A DNA stretch of 64,000 nt, from the NCBI GenBank assembly GCA_018398585.1, contig JAGTTD010000007.1, forward strand, positions 38,282,911-38,346,910, written 5' to 3'. This DNA is from Simmondsia chinensis (Eukaryota; Streptophyta; Magnoliopsida; Caryophyllales; Simmondsiaceae). The first letter of the stretch is position 1, and each line of letters starts with the position of its first letter. Shown piece by piece: positions 46,501 through 55,634 of the stretch. Under the pieces are notes generated by a model. It was not told the DNA's origin, ran no database searches, and saw nothing but the letters and a program-made list of their open reading frames with translations. Made by a program: the position numbers and the translations under genes.

Positions 46501-48630
46501 GTGCCCTGTCGATCAACAAGACTGTGATACTATGTCAAGGAACTAACTATCCCAAAAGTTTAAGGTGATGATGGGTAAAGGTCCATAAATAGTTTTATAC
46601 TCTAACACTACTGATTGCTAATTGGTTTTCGGATGGAACTTTCTTTAATCTGTATCATGTGTCTATGATAAGTTATAATTTTGGAGGACTGAAATGAGTT
46701 GATTTTGCTTGTTTCAGGCGAAGCGGGAGAACACACAACCCTGCTTCCCCTGCAATGGCTCGGGTGCTCGTAAGTCTCTCTCTCTATGTTACTCGGACTC
46801 GGGAAGAAGGGTCGGGTATGGGTGTGGATCTGAGGGTCGGACACTTGGATTATAAAATTCTAAGATATGGGGATTTGGTCAACAAGTGTCTTGATTTTTT
46901 TATTGGGTACGGGTACGACTTGGACTCAAGCTCTAGTCATTTATTAATTTACCTTTGTATTTCAAATACTAATGAAAATATAATTTTAAGTTGAATGTTA
47001 TTTTATCATTTATAATAATATTTAATCAGTTTTTCAAAATATCAAGCTTTTAATTCATTTAATGAAAATTTAATATTATAATATTAAAAATTCCTTTTAC
47101 TGGAAATGTAAATTTCTTTTAAAAGCACGCATAGCTTTCCAAGACATGGGGAAGGGAGACGTGTCATATGGGGAAGAGAAGCAATAATAGCTGTCAATTA
47201 AATCTGTAATAAATAATGTCATTAAAGTACTTGTAAAGAGGTACAAGTAATAATAATAGAGTCGGATTGAAGGGTCGGACACGTAAGAAGGGTCGTATCC
47301 CGGGTCGTGTCGTGTCGACCCGGGTACATCTGGTAAAATGAAGGATCCGGGTATCATTCTCTCCCTCCCTCGCCTAGGTATTTTGCTATTTCAATATATA
47401 CAATAAAATATCTTGATTTTTAAAGATTTTACACACATATGTGAAGTACCAAAGAGGGTACCAACACGACATCACCGGATCCTATTAAAACTCCAAAGTT
47501 AAGCGTGTTTGGGCGAGAGTAGTACCGGGATGGGTGACCTCCCAGGAAGTCCTCACCCTCAGGTTAGGGGCATTCGGAAACAGCCTCTTTTCAGGGGTAA
47601 TACCATAAAGAGGGAAGGCTGCGTATATCCGCTCCCCCAGACCCTGGTTAGGCGGGAGCCCTTGGGCCACTGGGTAATGTTGTTGTTGTACACACATATG
47701 TGAAGTCATTAAAAGTTTATCAATCACTCACCGTTTGCAGAAGTTCAATAGTTATTCCACTTCGGTTTTACATTTCCCCTAAGTTGTTTCTTTGTCATCT
47801 CGCTCTGTCCTTTCATTAGGACTTCTCGTGGGAAGGATCTTCCTACTGTATCAGTATACAAGATATCAAATAGTTCAATGGGAGGACAAGTCCGTCAAAC
47901 AAAAGAATTAGGAATAGCGAGGCCTAACTGATGCGAAACAAAAATGTGGAAATCGATTTGAACTCGTGAGGATCCGGGAAAAAAAAAAGCTTGCAATCCA
48001 CCAAAGCGAGAGAGAGAAAACTACAGTTTGACATTGAAATTTCTTAAATGCCTAAAACAGCCAGCTATAAGGGCTATTTATAGAGAAAACTGAACAAAAC
48101 TCTGAATTGTTGCTTTACTGAAATGTCACTATGCTATCGTAAAACGTAAAAGTGGCCCAAAAGCACATTTAAAGGCCGAATTTGGGGAAAACAGGCAGGG
48201 CTAGCAACAAAGTTGCTGGGGTCGCATAGTTTGTTCGGAGTGCTTTTTGATATGTGATTCACTTGGTAACTATTTATAGATCAAAAGTTATAGCCGTTTG
48301 AAATCGCAACCACATATCACTATTTCCAACCAATCGGTTTAGGTTTCTAATAGTCCAATTGCTTCACAAAGTTTTCAGCTACTCGTCCGACATCACTAAC
48401 TTAGCCATCCGGTCGCTTATCCTATCACTTCCATTGTGAAAATGATGAATCTTAACTTTAGAACCCTTTCTTGTTTAAATACCGCACATTTTTCTTTCCT
48501 ACTTGTCAATTCTAGGATGAAATGTGCATATCACATGCATATACATAGGGGTATAAACGAGTTGAGTATCCCTTTATCCGAGCTCGAGTTTGAGCTGAAA
48601 TTTTAGTGGACAATCAAACCATTGTTTGAA

Positions 48631-48673
<43 letters not shown>

Positions 48674-50325
48674 TTTACCATCGTTTGAACTTAATTCGAT
48701 TAAGTATTAGTGTGTTTGATATTCGGATTGAATCAACTCATTAGTCTTATCGAGCCGAGTCAAGCTTATAATTCAGCTGAGTTTGCTTTCTAGTCAAACT
48801 CAACAAAGCCTAGCAATTAGAGTTACTATCAAGCAATTATTGAGCTAATATCGAGTTGTTAACGAACTCTTAGCAAGTCCTTAAGGAGCTCTTAATGAGC
48901 CCTTATCATACTGATCACGAACGTCTACAAGTTGAGTACCCCCTTTTCGAGCTCAGCTTGTTGTGTTCATAAGCCCTCAGATCGAGCACGAATGAGTTGT
49001 AATCAATTTCAAATACGAGTAATTCATCAAACATCTGTTTCATTTACTCCCAAACGCACACTTTTCTTATAATCTTCCAAACAGCCTAAATTGTGTGTTG
49101 AACTTTGATTTCTCCTAGAGAGATGTAGGTTTTGTACGGGGACGGGCTCGGTGACGGTAGAGCTAGGCGGGGGCGAGAAAGAGGTGTCCCGGTGCATCAA
49201 CTGCGATGGCATTGGTTCCTTGACATGTACCACCTGCCAGGGTACTGGCATTCAACCTCGCTACCTTGATCGCAGGTACTGAAATACCTTTCCTCCTTAT
49301 CATTTATCAGAATCCGTATTTTGTATTTACGGTTGAGCCGTTGAAGTTGGTTTAGTGGTCAAAGTACCTGCTATGGAAACTATAGGTCTTGATTGCGACC
49401 AAATAATTACTAACCTTTACCTAATAGCTGAGGGCGTGTTTGGTAATGTTTTTATTTTTAGTTTTTGATTGTTGAGAAAATAAAACTGAGATTTTCTTTT
49501 TTAGATTTTTGTTTTGTTTTTAGTTTTTTCCTAATTCGAGTGAGAGCTAAAATAGGAACCAGAAACAAGATAAAATAGTTTCAAACGAGATTTTTAGCTT
49601 CTCAAAAGTCAAAAATTACAAATAGAAAACGCTACTAATTGACTCTTAAGCTTACAAGATAGCTGGTGTTTTTATTCAAAGCTCTTTGACTGAGAGGCCT
49701 TGGGCTTAAAACTTAGCGATCCCGCTAATTATATTAATACTATTTCAATCATGAGATCTGAAGCTGACATTGTAAAAGAATCAATAATCTCAAAAACTTT
49801 TTTATTCTAACATATGCCCTTCACAACTATCCATTGGATTTGAAGTGTGGATGATGCGTGGCCCACCTTATATAATACGCTGAAATTATTTAATATTGAA
49901 GATGAGAGTTGTTGGTATTCGAACTTGCAACTTTTTAGTCAATAAGACTCCAATGAATGAAGGTTAATGAATGATTTGAGATTCCAACAAACACATTACC
50001 ACGCTTCAAACTCTATAAGCACATTGGTATGTGATAGCATGTTACACTACAAAACCATTTCCGAGTATTTATCTAACAGTTTTAACTCTCGGTGTAGAGG
50101 TGTTTGTTGAGGGTAAGAAAGAAACAAGTATAACGAAATGCACATATGTCAGATCTCTCCTCGTTATTTTTAGAATCGACGCCTTAGGGATCCCTCTAAG
50201 AAGAGGGCATCACTGAGGCTTTGTCTTTACCCTTTCTTTAAAAAAAAAAATGTGAAATGACAATATCAATAGTAACATTCGGTATCGTTTTGGGATAGAG
50301 CAGGGAATTCAAGGATGACGACTAG
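43588..50325 (+). CDS. LQY1: Thylakoid zinc-finger protein LQY1
   Basis: Exons: 43588-43652, 44632-44728, 45057-45140, 46718-46769, 49119-49275, 50304-50325; 158 aa. Residues 1 to about 45 look like a chloroplast transit peptide. Residues 55-75 (VVAISVGLVSVAIGIGIPVF) form one membrane segment. Four DnaJ-type CxxCxGxG motifs follow: 91 CFPCNGSG, 102 CRFCTGTG, 125 CINCDGIG, 136 CTTCQGTG. The C-terminus is YLDRREFKDDD. In Arabidopsis LQY1 (At1g75690, about 154 aa) is a thylakoid protein with disulfide-isomerase activity that aids photosystem II repair under high light (known). The first intron (43653-44631) separates two tandem copies of the same exon segment, and only the joined form gives a complete frame with an ATG. 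Introns are packed with TRIMs, SINEs and MITEs. Confidence 0.93.
43608..43673 (+). repeat. Exon-1 segment, upstream copy of tandem duplication
   Basis: CCTTCGTCTTCAATCTTCAT to GGTTATCTTTATCAAATTG is repeated with few mismatches at 44594-44652. The upstream copy has the ATG and encodes RLQSSFLCGHRRLSLSNCC, then meets a stop at NYVL. The downstream copy encodes RLQSSFLYGHHRLSLSNCC and continues into the rest of LQY1 but has no ATG. Confidence 0.9.
43697..43956 (+). mobile_element. 5S/Au-type SINE in LQY1 intron 1
   Basis: Subtype A with 5S half (GGCACTAATGCACTTGATTC, GAAGTTAAGCTTGCTTAAGC, CAGGATGGGTGACCTCCTGG), GTTGTCAACCCTATAAGGTT, body and (TTG)n tail. Flanks TATGTGTTGTGAGAATATA (43678-43696) and TATGTGTTGTTAGAATATA (43957-43975) are a 19-bp target duplication with one mismatch. 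Confidence 0.92.
43964..44245 (+). mobile_element. TRIM in LQY1 intron 1
   Basis: An LTR beginning TGTTAGAATATAAAATTATG, primer-binding site TGGTATTAGATT, internal AAGTATAAGGTAGATTCTCG and GCGCAAGGGGACA, then a second LTR TAATACAATATAGAACATTT ending near TTGACAC. About 280 bp, non-coding. Its left LTR was the insertion site of the SINE. Confidence 0.65.
44770..44968. repeat. GGGGCC-type interspersed repeat in LQY1 intron 2
   Basis: CACGGCCAGTTCTAACATTT on the left and TGTTATTTCCGGCCCGG on the right, with GGGGCCTCAAGC and GGGTCCTAAGCC inside. Related to 58560-58800. A C-run (about 44994-45014) follows. Confidence 0.4.
45199..46610. mobile_element. Tandem TRIM array in LQY1 intron 3
   Basis: The left unit (plus) is complete: LTR 45199-45270, PBS TGGTATTAGAGT, internal 45271-45419 ending GAGGGGGCA, LTR 45420-45491; both LTRs are 72 bp. 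It is followed by at least three internal regions in the opposite orientation, each with GCCCATTGGGCTTGAAGCGT, GAACTTGTGACCTCTCGGTC and GATACCATGTCAA (PBS complement), separated by single LTR copies. This LTR-internal-LTR-internal pattern is a multimer made by recombination between LTRs. A LINE tail interrupts it. Confidence 0.78.
46237..46381 (+). mobile_element. LINE RNase H tail in TRIM array
   Basis: One frame reads CCTHGWWGVCRPSLVSLVNF, similar to CCSHDRWINVPPPLYSIISH in the LINE at 61856-62280. It ends GTGTC and poly(A). About 30-bp diverged copies beginning ACATGC and ending CCATTTGG flank it (46206-46236; 46382-46411), most likely the target duplication. Confidence 0.7.
46785..47365. 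mobile_element. MITE beside LQY1 exon 4 donor
   Basis: TGTTACTCGGACTCGGGAAG, GGTCGGGTATGGGTGTGG on the left and CGACCCGGGTACATCTGG, GGATCCGGGTATC on the right are decayed inverted ends of a repeat common in plants. It starts about 15 bp after the splice donor at 46770. Confidence 0.5.
47448..47689 (+). mobile_element. 5S/Au-type SINE, reference copy
   Basis: Perfect 17-bp target duplication ACACACATATGTGAAGT (47431-47447 and 47690-47706) fixes the ends. 5' start ACCAAAGAGGGTACCAACAC; 5S rRNA portion ACATCACCGGATCCTATTAA, AACTCCAAAGTTAAGCGTGT, TTGGGCGAGAGTAGTACCGG, GATGGGTGACCTCCCAGGAA; link CACCCTCAGGTTAGGGG; Au-like body CGGAAACAGCCTC, GGAAGGCTGCGTATATCC, CCAGACCCTGGTTAGGCGGG, AGCCCTTGGGCCACTGGG; tail (TTG)3TA. 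Length 242 bp. Confidence 0.95.
48545..49025. mobile_element. hAT-like MITE with poly(T) in LQY1 intron 5
   Basis: Begins TAGGGGTATAAACGAGTTGA and has GAGCTC/TCGAGC words, ending near CATCTGTTTCATTTACTCCC, similar to the right end of 21680-22200. A poly(T) run of about 43 (48629-48672) interrupts it. Confidence 0.55.
49807..49965 (-). mobile_element. TRIM fragment in LQY1 intron 6
   Basis: TCTAACATATGCCCTTCACA, GGATTTGAAGTGTGGATGAT and GGTATTCGAACTTGCAAC match the internal part of the TRIMs at 45199-46610. One LTR is missing. A plus-oriented LTR-like piece is at about 50037-50095. Confidence 0.5.
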
Positions 50326-50518
50326 GGCATCAATCAACTGCTTCTGTTACAAAAATGCGGATTTACTTATCACCATGAGGATTGAATCCGGAAACAAAAG
50401 ACCTGTTTTCCTATAACATTTTTTTTGTTCATTGTAATGTAACTAATCATAAACTTAATATCTTTTTTGTTATCTTTTTGGCTTCATAAATTTTGTATAA
50501 TTCATATCAGTATGTCCT

Positions 50519-50647
50519 CGGATACAGCCTCTTTTTTGGGTAGCATCCTGAAAGAGTATGGCTCCGTACATCTCACTTCTCTCCCTCCTGCTAGACCCTA
50601 CATTGGCGGGAGACCTTGTGGCACTGAGTTTTTTGTCGTCGTCGTCG
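50519..50647 (+). mobile_element. Truncated SINE with TCG tail
   Basis: Body-only copy (CGGATACAGCCTC; GAGTATGGCTCCGTACATC; TAGACCCTACATTGGCGGGA) whose tail is TCGTCGTCGTCG instead of TTG. Perfect 17-bp target duplication TCATATCAGTATGTCCT (50502-50518 and 50648-50664). It lies about 190 bp after the LQY1 stop. Confidence 0.88.
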
Positions 50648-50849
50648 TCATATCAGTATGTCCTACGCTTCAGTTGTTGAGTCGTTATGTCTCTCTAGGT
50701 GTTGTCTATGTAGAAAGTTCTAGAAATTTTACTGAGCATTTACGTCATACATCCTGGTCCATCGTGTTAATTTTGTTATTCTACGTAAAATTTATATTAA
50801 AATTGGCGAATGGATTTTTGATGGTCATATTACTGGTGAGTCTAGTGCC

Positions 50850-51095
50850 TTATTTGACAACTGGATAAAAGGGGTAAAGAGGGGTAAAAGTAAATAGGGA
50901 TAAAGAAATTACTCTTGTTTGACAATTTGGGGTTAAAAAAAGGGATAAAGAAGAGTAATAAGGGATAAGTTGTTACCCCTCAATATCGTCCATTACCTTT
51001 ACAAAATTTAGCCAAATAACAATACTAATTTATCCTTCATTATCCTTACTTCTCTTTACTCTCATTTACCCTGTTACCAAATGAGAGGTAAATTG
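50850..51095. mobile_element. Inverted-repeat MITE, 'GGGGTAAA' type
   Basis: GGATAAAAGGGGTAAAGAGG on the left and TACTTCTCTTTACTCTCATT, TACCCTGTTACCAAATGAG on the right are inverted. TTATTTGACAACTGG on the outer left suggests the terminal word. Confidence 0.5.
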
Positions 51096-51282
51096 AATAA
51101 ATATGTGGATTCTTGCATTTGATATAAAGCGGGGTGGGGCAAGATATACTATCATAACCATGCCTAACTTATATTTGTGATAAATATTATAATTTCTACT
51201 CGCTATCTATTTTGCTTTTATGATCAATTGCTCACAGCTCATTGCTCACAGGCCCCCACGAGGCTATGAAGACTTACCTCTC

Positions 51283-51417
51283 AGGTTGGGGATCGTAAGA
51301 AACAACCTCTCTTCAAGTTGACACTCTAAAGGGGGAAGACTGCGTATATGTACCCTCACAGATTTCGCTTTTGCAGGAGTCCTTAAAGCACTAAAATTAT
51401 TGTTGTTGTTGTTGTAC
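51283..51417 (+). mobile_element. 5S/Au-type SINE, body only
   Basis: CTCAGGTTGGGGATCGTAAG, GGGGGAAGACTGCGTATATG, CAGGAGTCCTTAAAGCACT and (TTG)5. The 5S half is absent. Confidence 0.75.
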
Positions 51418-51740
51418 CTGAAGTAAAATAAATATTTACAACTAACGAATTTTACCCGCTCCGTTATCACGTCAATACTCCTTTTAGACAAACAGCACTT
51501 TTGGGAGATAGAGTGTTTTGATGAGGGGTCTCTGTCCACCAATAACGTGTCAATGTCAGAGGTGCTGTCAGTTGGTGAAGTGGGCCCAGTCTCACAAGTG
51601 TCCGGCCCATACTAGCCCACTTTTCCCCTTTTCGTACCCAGGGTTATATTCGTCATTTGAACAAGCCCAACTGGACAAAATTACCCAAATTGATCATTAA
51701 GTTACTGATCAAAAAAACAAAAAATTATACCAATAGTTAG
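51418..51740. other. Spacer, nothing clear
   Basis: A 60-aa plus frame at 51518-51700 has no recognisable domain and is probably chance. Confidence 0.4.
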
Positions 51741-51741
51741 G

Positions 51742-52263
51742 GATGGTAATAGAGAGGGTAAAACGCATTACCTGTAGGTATTTGCTCCATTTGAGATGGG
51801 TTCAAATATAAGTGGGGTGCGTAACCCGTACCCATCACGAGTGTAGGGCGGGTACGGGTATAGTTTGTACCCGCCCCGTCCCGCTCCATACTCGCTCCGC
51901 CCCCATCTCATACGCATTATACCTCTTTATTTTGTACATAGTTAACTTTTAAATTAAAAAAATACGTATTTAAATTTAATAATCCAAATTATTTATCATT
52001 GTTATAAAAAAATATATATAACTAATTTTTAAAAATAATATTAAATAACTAATATGAGCGGGTATAGATAATTATTTTTTACGGACATTAGTGAGGGTAC
52101 CCGCAGGTAATGGGGTACCCCGCCCCGGTATCAACTTCATACCCACGGTGGCTAATGGAGCGGATACGGGTATAAAATTTGGGTGGCGTGTACAGGTATG
52201 AAAGAGGCCCCACCCATACCCGCCCCGCCCCGCCCCGCCCCGCCTCATCCCATTGGCATCCCC
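51742..52263. mobile_element. MITE with GGTACCCGC words
   Basis: Begins TAGGGATGGTAATAGAGAGG and ends CCCATTGGCATCCCCTG (inverted ends). The interior carries CGGGTACGGGTA, GGGTACCCCGCCCCG and repeated CCGCCCCG words next to both ends. No clear 8-bp target duplication. Confidence 0.6.
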
Positions 52264-52484
52264 TGCTAACAGTCCTTGTATTTTGTTCATTGTGTCAATT
52301 GACTCTTTGTACTTTAATTATGTCAATTTAGTCCCTTTACAATTGATACTGTGTCAATTTGATCCACGGAGGAAATTTATGTTAAGTTTTGAAATTTTTA
52401 ATGGTTCGGCCATGGATTGGGTTAAATTGAGTCAAATTGTGGATTTTTAGTAAATTATTTGCATCTAACATAATTGTAACTATG

Positions 52485-52858
52485 GGAGTAAATGAGCCGA
52501 GCTGGCTCGTTTAGCTTATCAAGCCGAGCCCGAACCTAGTGAAGCTCGAGCTCGTAGGCTCGAGAGCCTAGACGAGCCAAGGTGAGGTTTTTTTAATACA
52601 ATATATTTTCATAAATATTGCCCAATGGAGTCTAAATAAGACGAGTGTAAGCTTAAACGAGCCCATATTGAGCTCAAATGAGTCGAAATATTACAAGCTT
52701 AATTAAAAATTCACCAAGCTTAAATCAAGCCCGAGCCCGAGCTCAAGCCTGAGCCTAAACTTTCAAAGCTCGGTAAGCTTCAAGCCGAGCTAAAGCTAAC
52801 AAGCTAAGCCTCGAGCCTGGTAGGCTCGGGTTTGGCCCTACTCAAATGCACCTCTAAT
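52485..52858. mobile_element. hAT-like MITE with GAGCC words
   Basis: TATGGGAGTAAATGAGCCGA on the left and CTCAAATGCACCTCTAATC on the right are diverged inverted ends; the interior is dense in GAGCCCGAG/GAGCTC words. Confidence 0.55.
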
Positions 52859-53249
52859 CAAAAATACTGAACACTATAAAAACCACTACAAATAATATTT
52901 TACTAAACAAATGTTTTTAGCTATTAACTAATTAAAAAGCTAAAAATTATAAAAAATTAACTTATCAAATATAACTATAATTAATATATCTTAACATGTG
53001 ACGGTGTAAAGCATGACAGACAAACCTTTACTAATTTTGCTCAGGAGCAACCTGTAATAATACTAAAAATTGTAGAACTTTCAACTGAAAAATAACAAAA
53101 TTTTCATTTTCCTTTGTCGGTGCTGCTTCTTCTTCATCTTCTCTCTCCTCTCAATCAAAATATTTCTTCTCATTTATTCATTCTACGAATTTCATTTCTC
53201 TTCGTAATCGATCAACTTTTCGCACCAGAAATTTATCAAAAGAAAAAAA

Positions 53250-53781
53250 AAATAGTAGCAGAAAATAACCGCTTCATTGCGCTGCAATTTTCAATCAGAT
53301 GCCAGTTTTGTGCATGAATTGCATTAAACCCTAACTTTTCGATCAGATCTCGCCTAATTTTCCCTTGATTTTCATCTGATTGTTTGAATTTCGTTACGAA
53401 TTTCGATTTTCTTCGCAATTGATCCCATTTTGGCACCGGAAATTTATCCAGAAAAGGAAAAATTAGTAGCAGAAAATCACCGCTTCATTGCGCTGCACTA
53501 TTCAATCACATTGTCAAATTCGACATTTCTGTGCATGAATCGCATTAAATCCTAACTTTTCGGTCAGATCTCGCTTCATTTTCTGTAGATTTTTACTTTA
53601 TTGTTCGAATATTTACCAAAAAATTAAAGAAATTAGTAGCAGAAAAAAACCGCTCATTGCGCTGCACTTTTTAATCACATTCTCGAATTTGCCATTTTTC
53701 ATGCACGAATCGCATTAAACCCTAACTTTTCGGCCAGATCTCGTCTCATTTTCGGTAGATTTTCGCCTGATTGTCTGAATA
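53250..53781 (+). promoter_or_regulatory. Three tandem leader units upstream of GH9B
   Basis: The block TAGTAGCAGAAAA, CCGCTTCATTGCGCTGCA, GCATGAATCGCATTAAACCC, TAACTTTTCGGTCAGATCTC occurs three times, starting near 53253, 53464 and 53634 (spacing about 211 and 170 bp), directly before the ATG at 53782. Units 1 and 3 contain an intact telo-box AAACCCTAA (53326-53334; 53717-53725); unit 2 has AAATCCTAA. It is promoter and/or 5' untranslated region. Confidence 0.85.
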
Positions 53782-55603
53782 ATGGGAGAAGAGAAGAAAT
53801 CCGGCGGATGTTGGGGTTGGTTACTGGTGTTGATAGTTGCCGGAGTTTTGGCAGGAGCTATAGTGCTCGGAGTCAAGATGAAGCACCGACGATCGGAAGA
53901 AGCCGCGCCGGTCCCGGGCCCTCCCGGCGCTGCCGTTACCAAATACGCCGATGCTCTGAAGATGTCCTTGCAGTTCTTCGATATACAAAAATGTAAGTCT
54001 TTTTATACATTATTTATACCGTCAAATTCATTTTTGAAGTAGTAATATTGTTCAATCTACGTAACGGTTTATGATATAGGAGTACAATGATACTTGTTCA
54101 AAGCGCTCTAAGCTTACGTGTTTGCTTTTGTTGCTGCCTTATTGTTGCTTGCATGCTTTATTGTTGCTTTATTGCATTTTAGGTTGAGGGCCCTTTGGAA
54201 ACAACTTAGGGATAGACTGCGTACATCTCACCCTCCTCAGACCCTGCTTTGGTTGGAGCCCTTTGAGGCACTAGGTTTGTTGTTGTTGTTGTAATATTGT
54301 TCTATCTGAGGATTACGTCTACAGCTTGTTGCGTGTAAGATTTTGTGTGTCATTTTTCATGGTCGTTGATACTTTATAGAGATTTAACTATGTGCATCAT
54401 TAGGGTTTGGGTAAATTACAAATTGTTACCATATGGGGTATTAGTTTTCTAGTCCACAAACTTTGTGAAATAATATTTATGTCCAAAAATTACATGTGTT
54501 TAATAAAATAGTTAAAATGTTAGTGTGTAAGGGTGTAAAATAGAACTCTCATCTGACTCTTCTTCATTAGCTATGTCACAACATTGCTATTCGTGCGAGA
54601 GGAATGGTGGATTTACCAATAAATGACAATAAGTTTATTTCCTTTCAGGCATTTACTTGGACTATTTTATTATATATATACATAAATACACATTCGGACT
54701 AAAATACTTTCCGCAGGTTTGGGAAGTAAAAAAATTAATACACCGAACTTTGAGGTACTAATATGTAATCTACCGTAGGGTTTCTCTGTTATTTGGACTA
54801 TTATTACATATGCTTGTATAATCAATGACTATGAAAATCATGTCAAACTTATCATTATGAAAGGTAATAAAATTAATTTTGATTGATACCCAAAATCTGT
54901 AAAATTTTACCAGCATTAGGCCTAACCCTAGAATTAGCATATATCAGATTTATATGTGGCACAAGTGGGGTTTTATTCTAAACTAAATTGGTATCAGGTG
55001 GGGTAGTCACATGCTTATATGTTAGCAGCAGGATTGTCTAAAAGATCGCATTTGAAGTTCTCAAAAGGAGCTAATAATAATTATTAATTAGTTATGTGGC
55101 TGTCTTAAATTAATGACTTTTGATAAATGCAAATGTACAAGTGAGATTCGTTGCTTCTTTCAGAGGTCATATCCTCTTCCTTTTCTTGATTTCTCCATGA
55201 TTGTTGCAGATTATTGTATAGAGAACTAGATACCGAAAAAGGTCATGTCTGATAAGGATTTTAGATCTTGGAGTGTAATATAAGTTAGTGGAAGGAAAAG
55301 CGTTAGATTATAAAAACCATTCCCGGGCGTTTCACTCATTAGCTTAAGCTACTTGTAAAGTTGGTTCCTTAACATGGTATCAGAGTTTTGTTGACCAAGA
55401 GCTCCCAAGTTTAAAATCCAACAACCTTCACTTTTAATATTAATATATTTTCAGCACAAACTATGAGGTAGACATTCATGATATTGCTTTCACATGGCTC
55501 TTAAAAGCTAAACAGAATGAAGTGTAATTGTCTTAGCTTGCTTGTTTAACAACTTCATATCTTGCTACCTTGACTTCAGATTTGAGCGTAGACCTTTGTC
55601 CTA

Positions 55604-55634
<31 letters not shown>

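Noticed and set aside
47448..47600. 5S rRNA genes or pseudogenes
   Set aside because: The 5S part lacks its 5' start, is fused to a SINE body with a TTG tail and is flanked by 14-20-bp TSDs; no tandem 5S spacing or T-run terminator is present.
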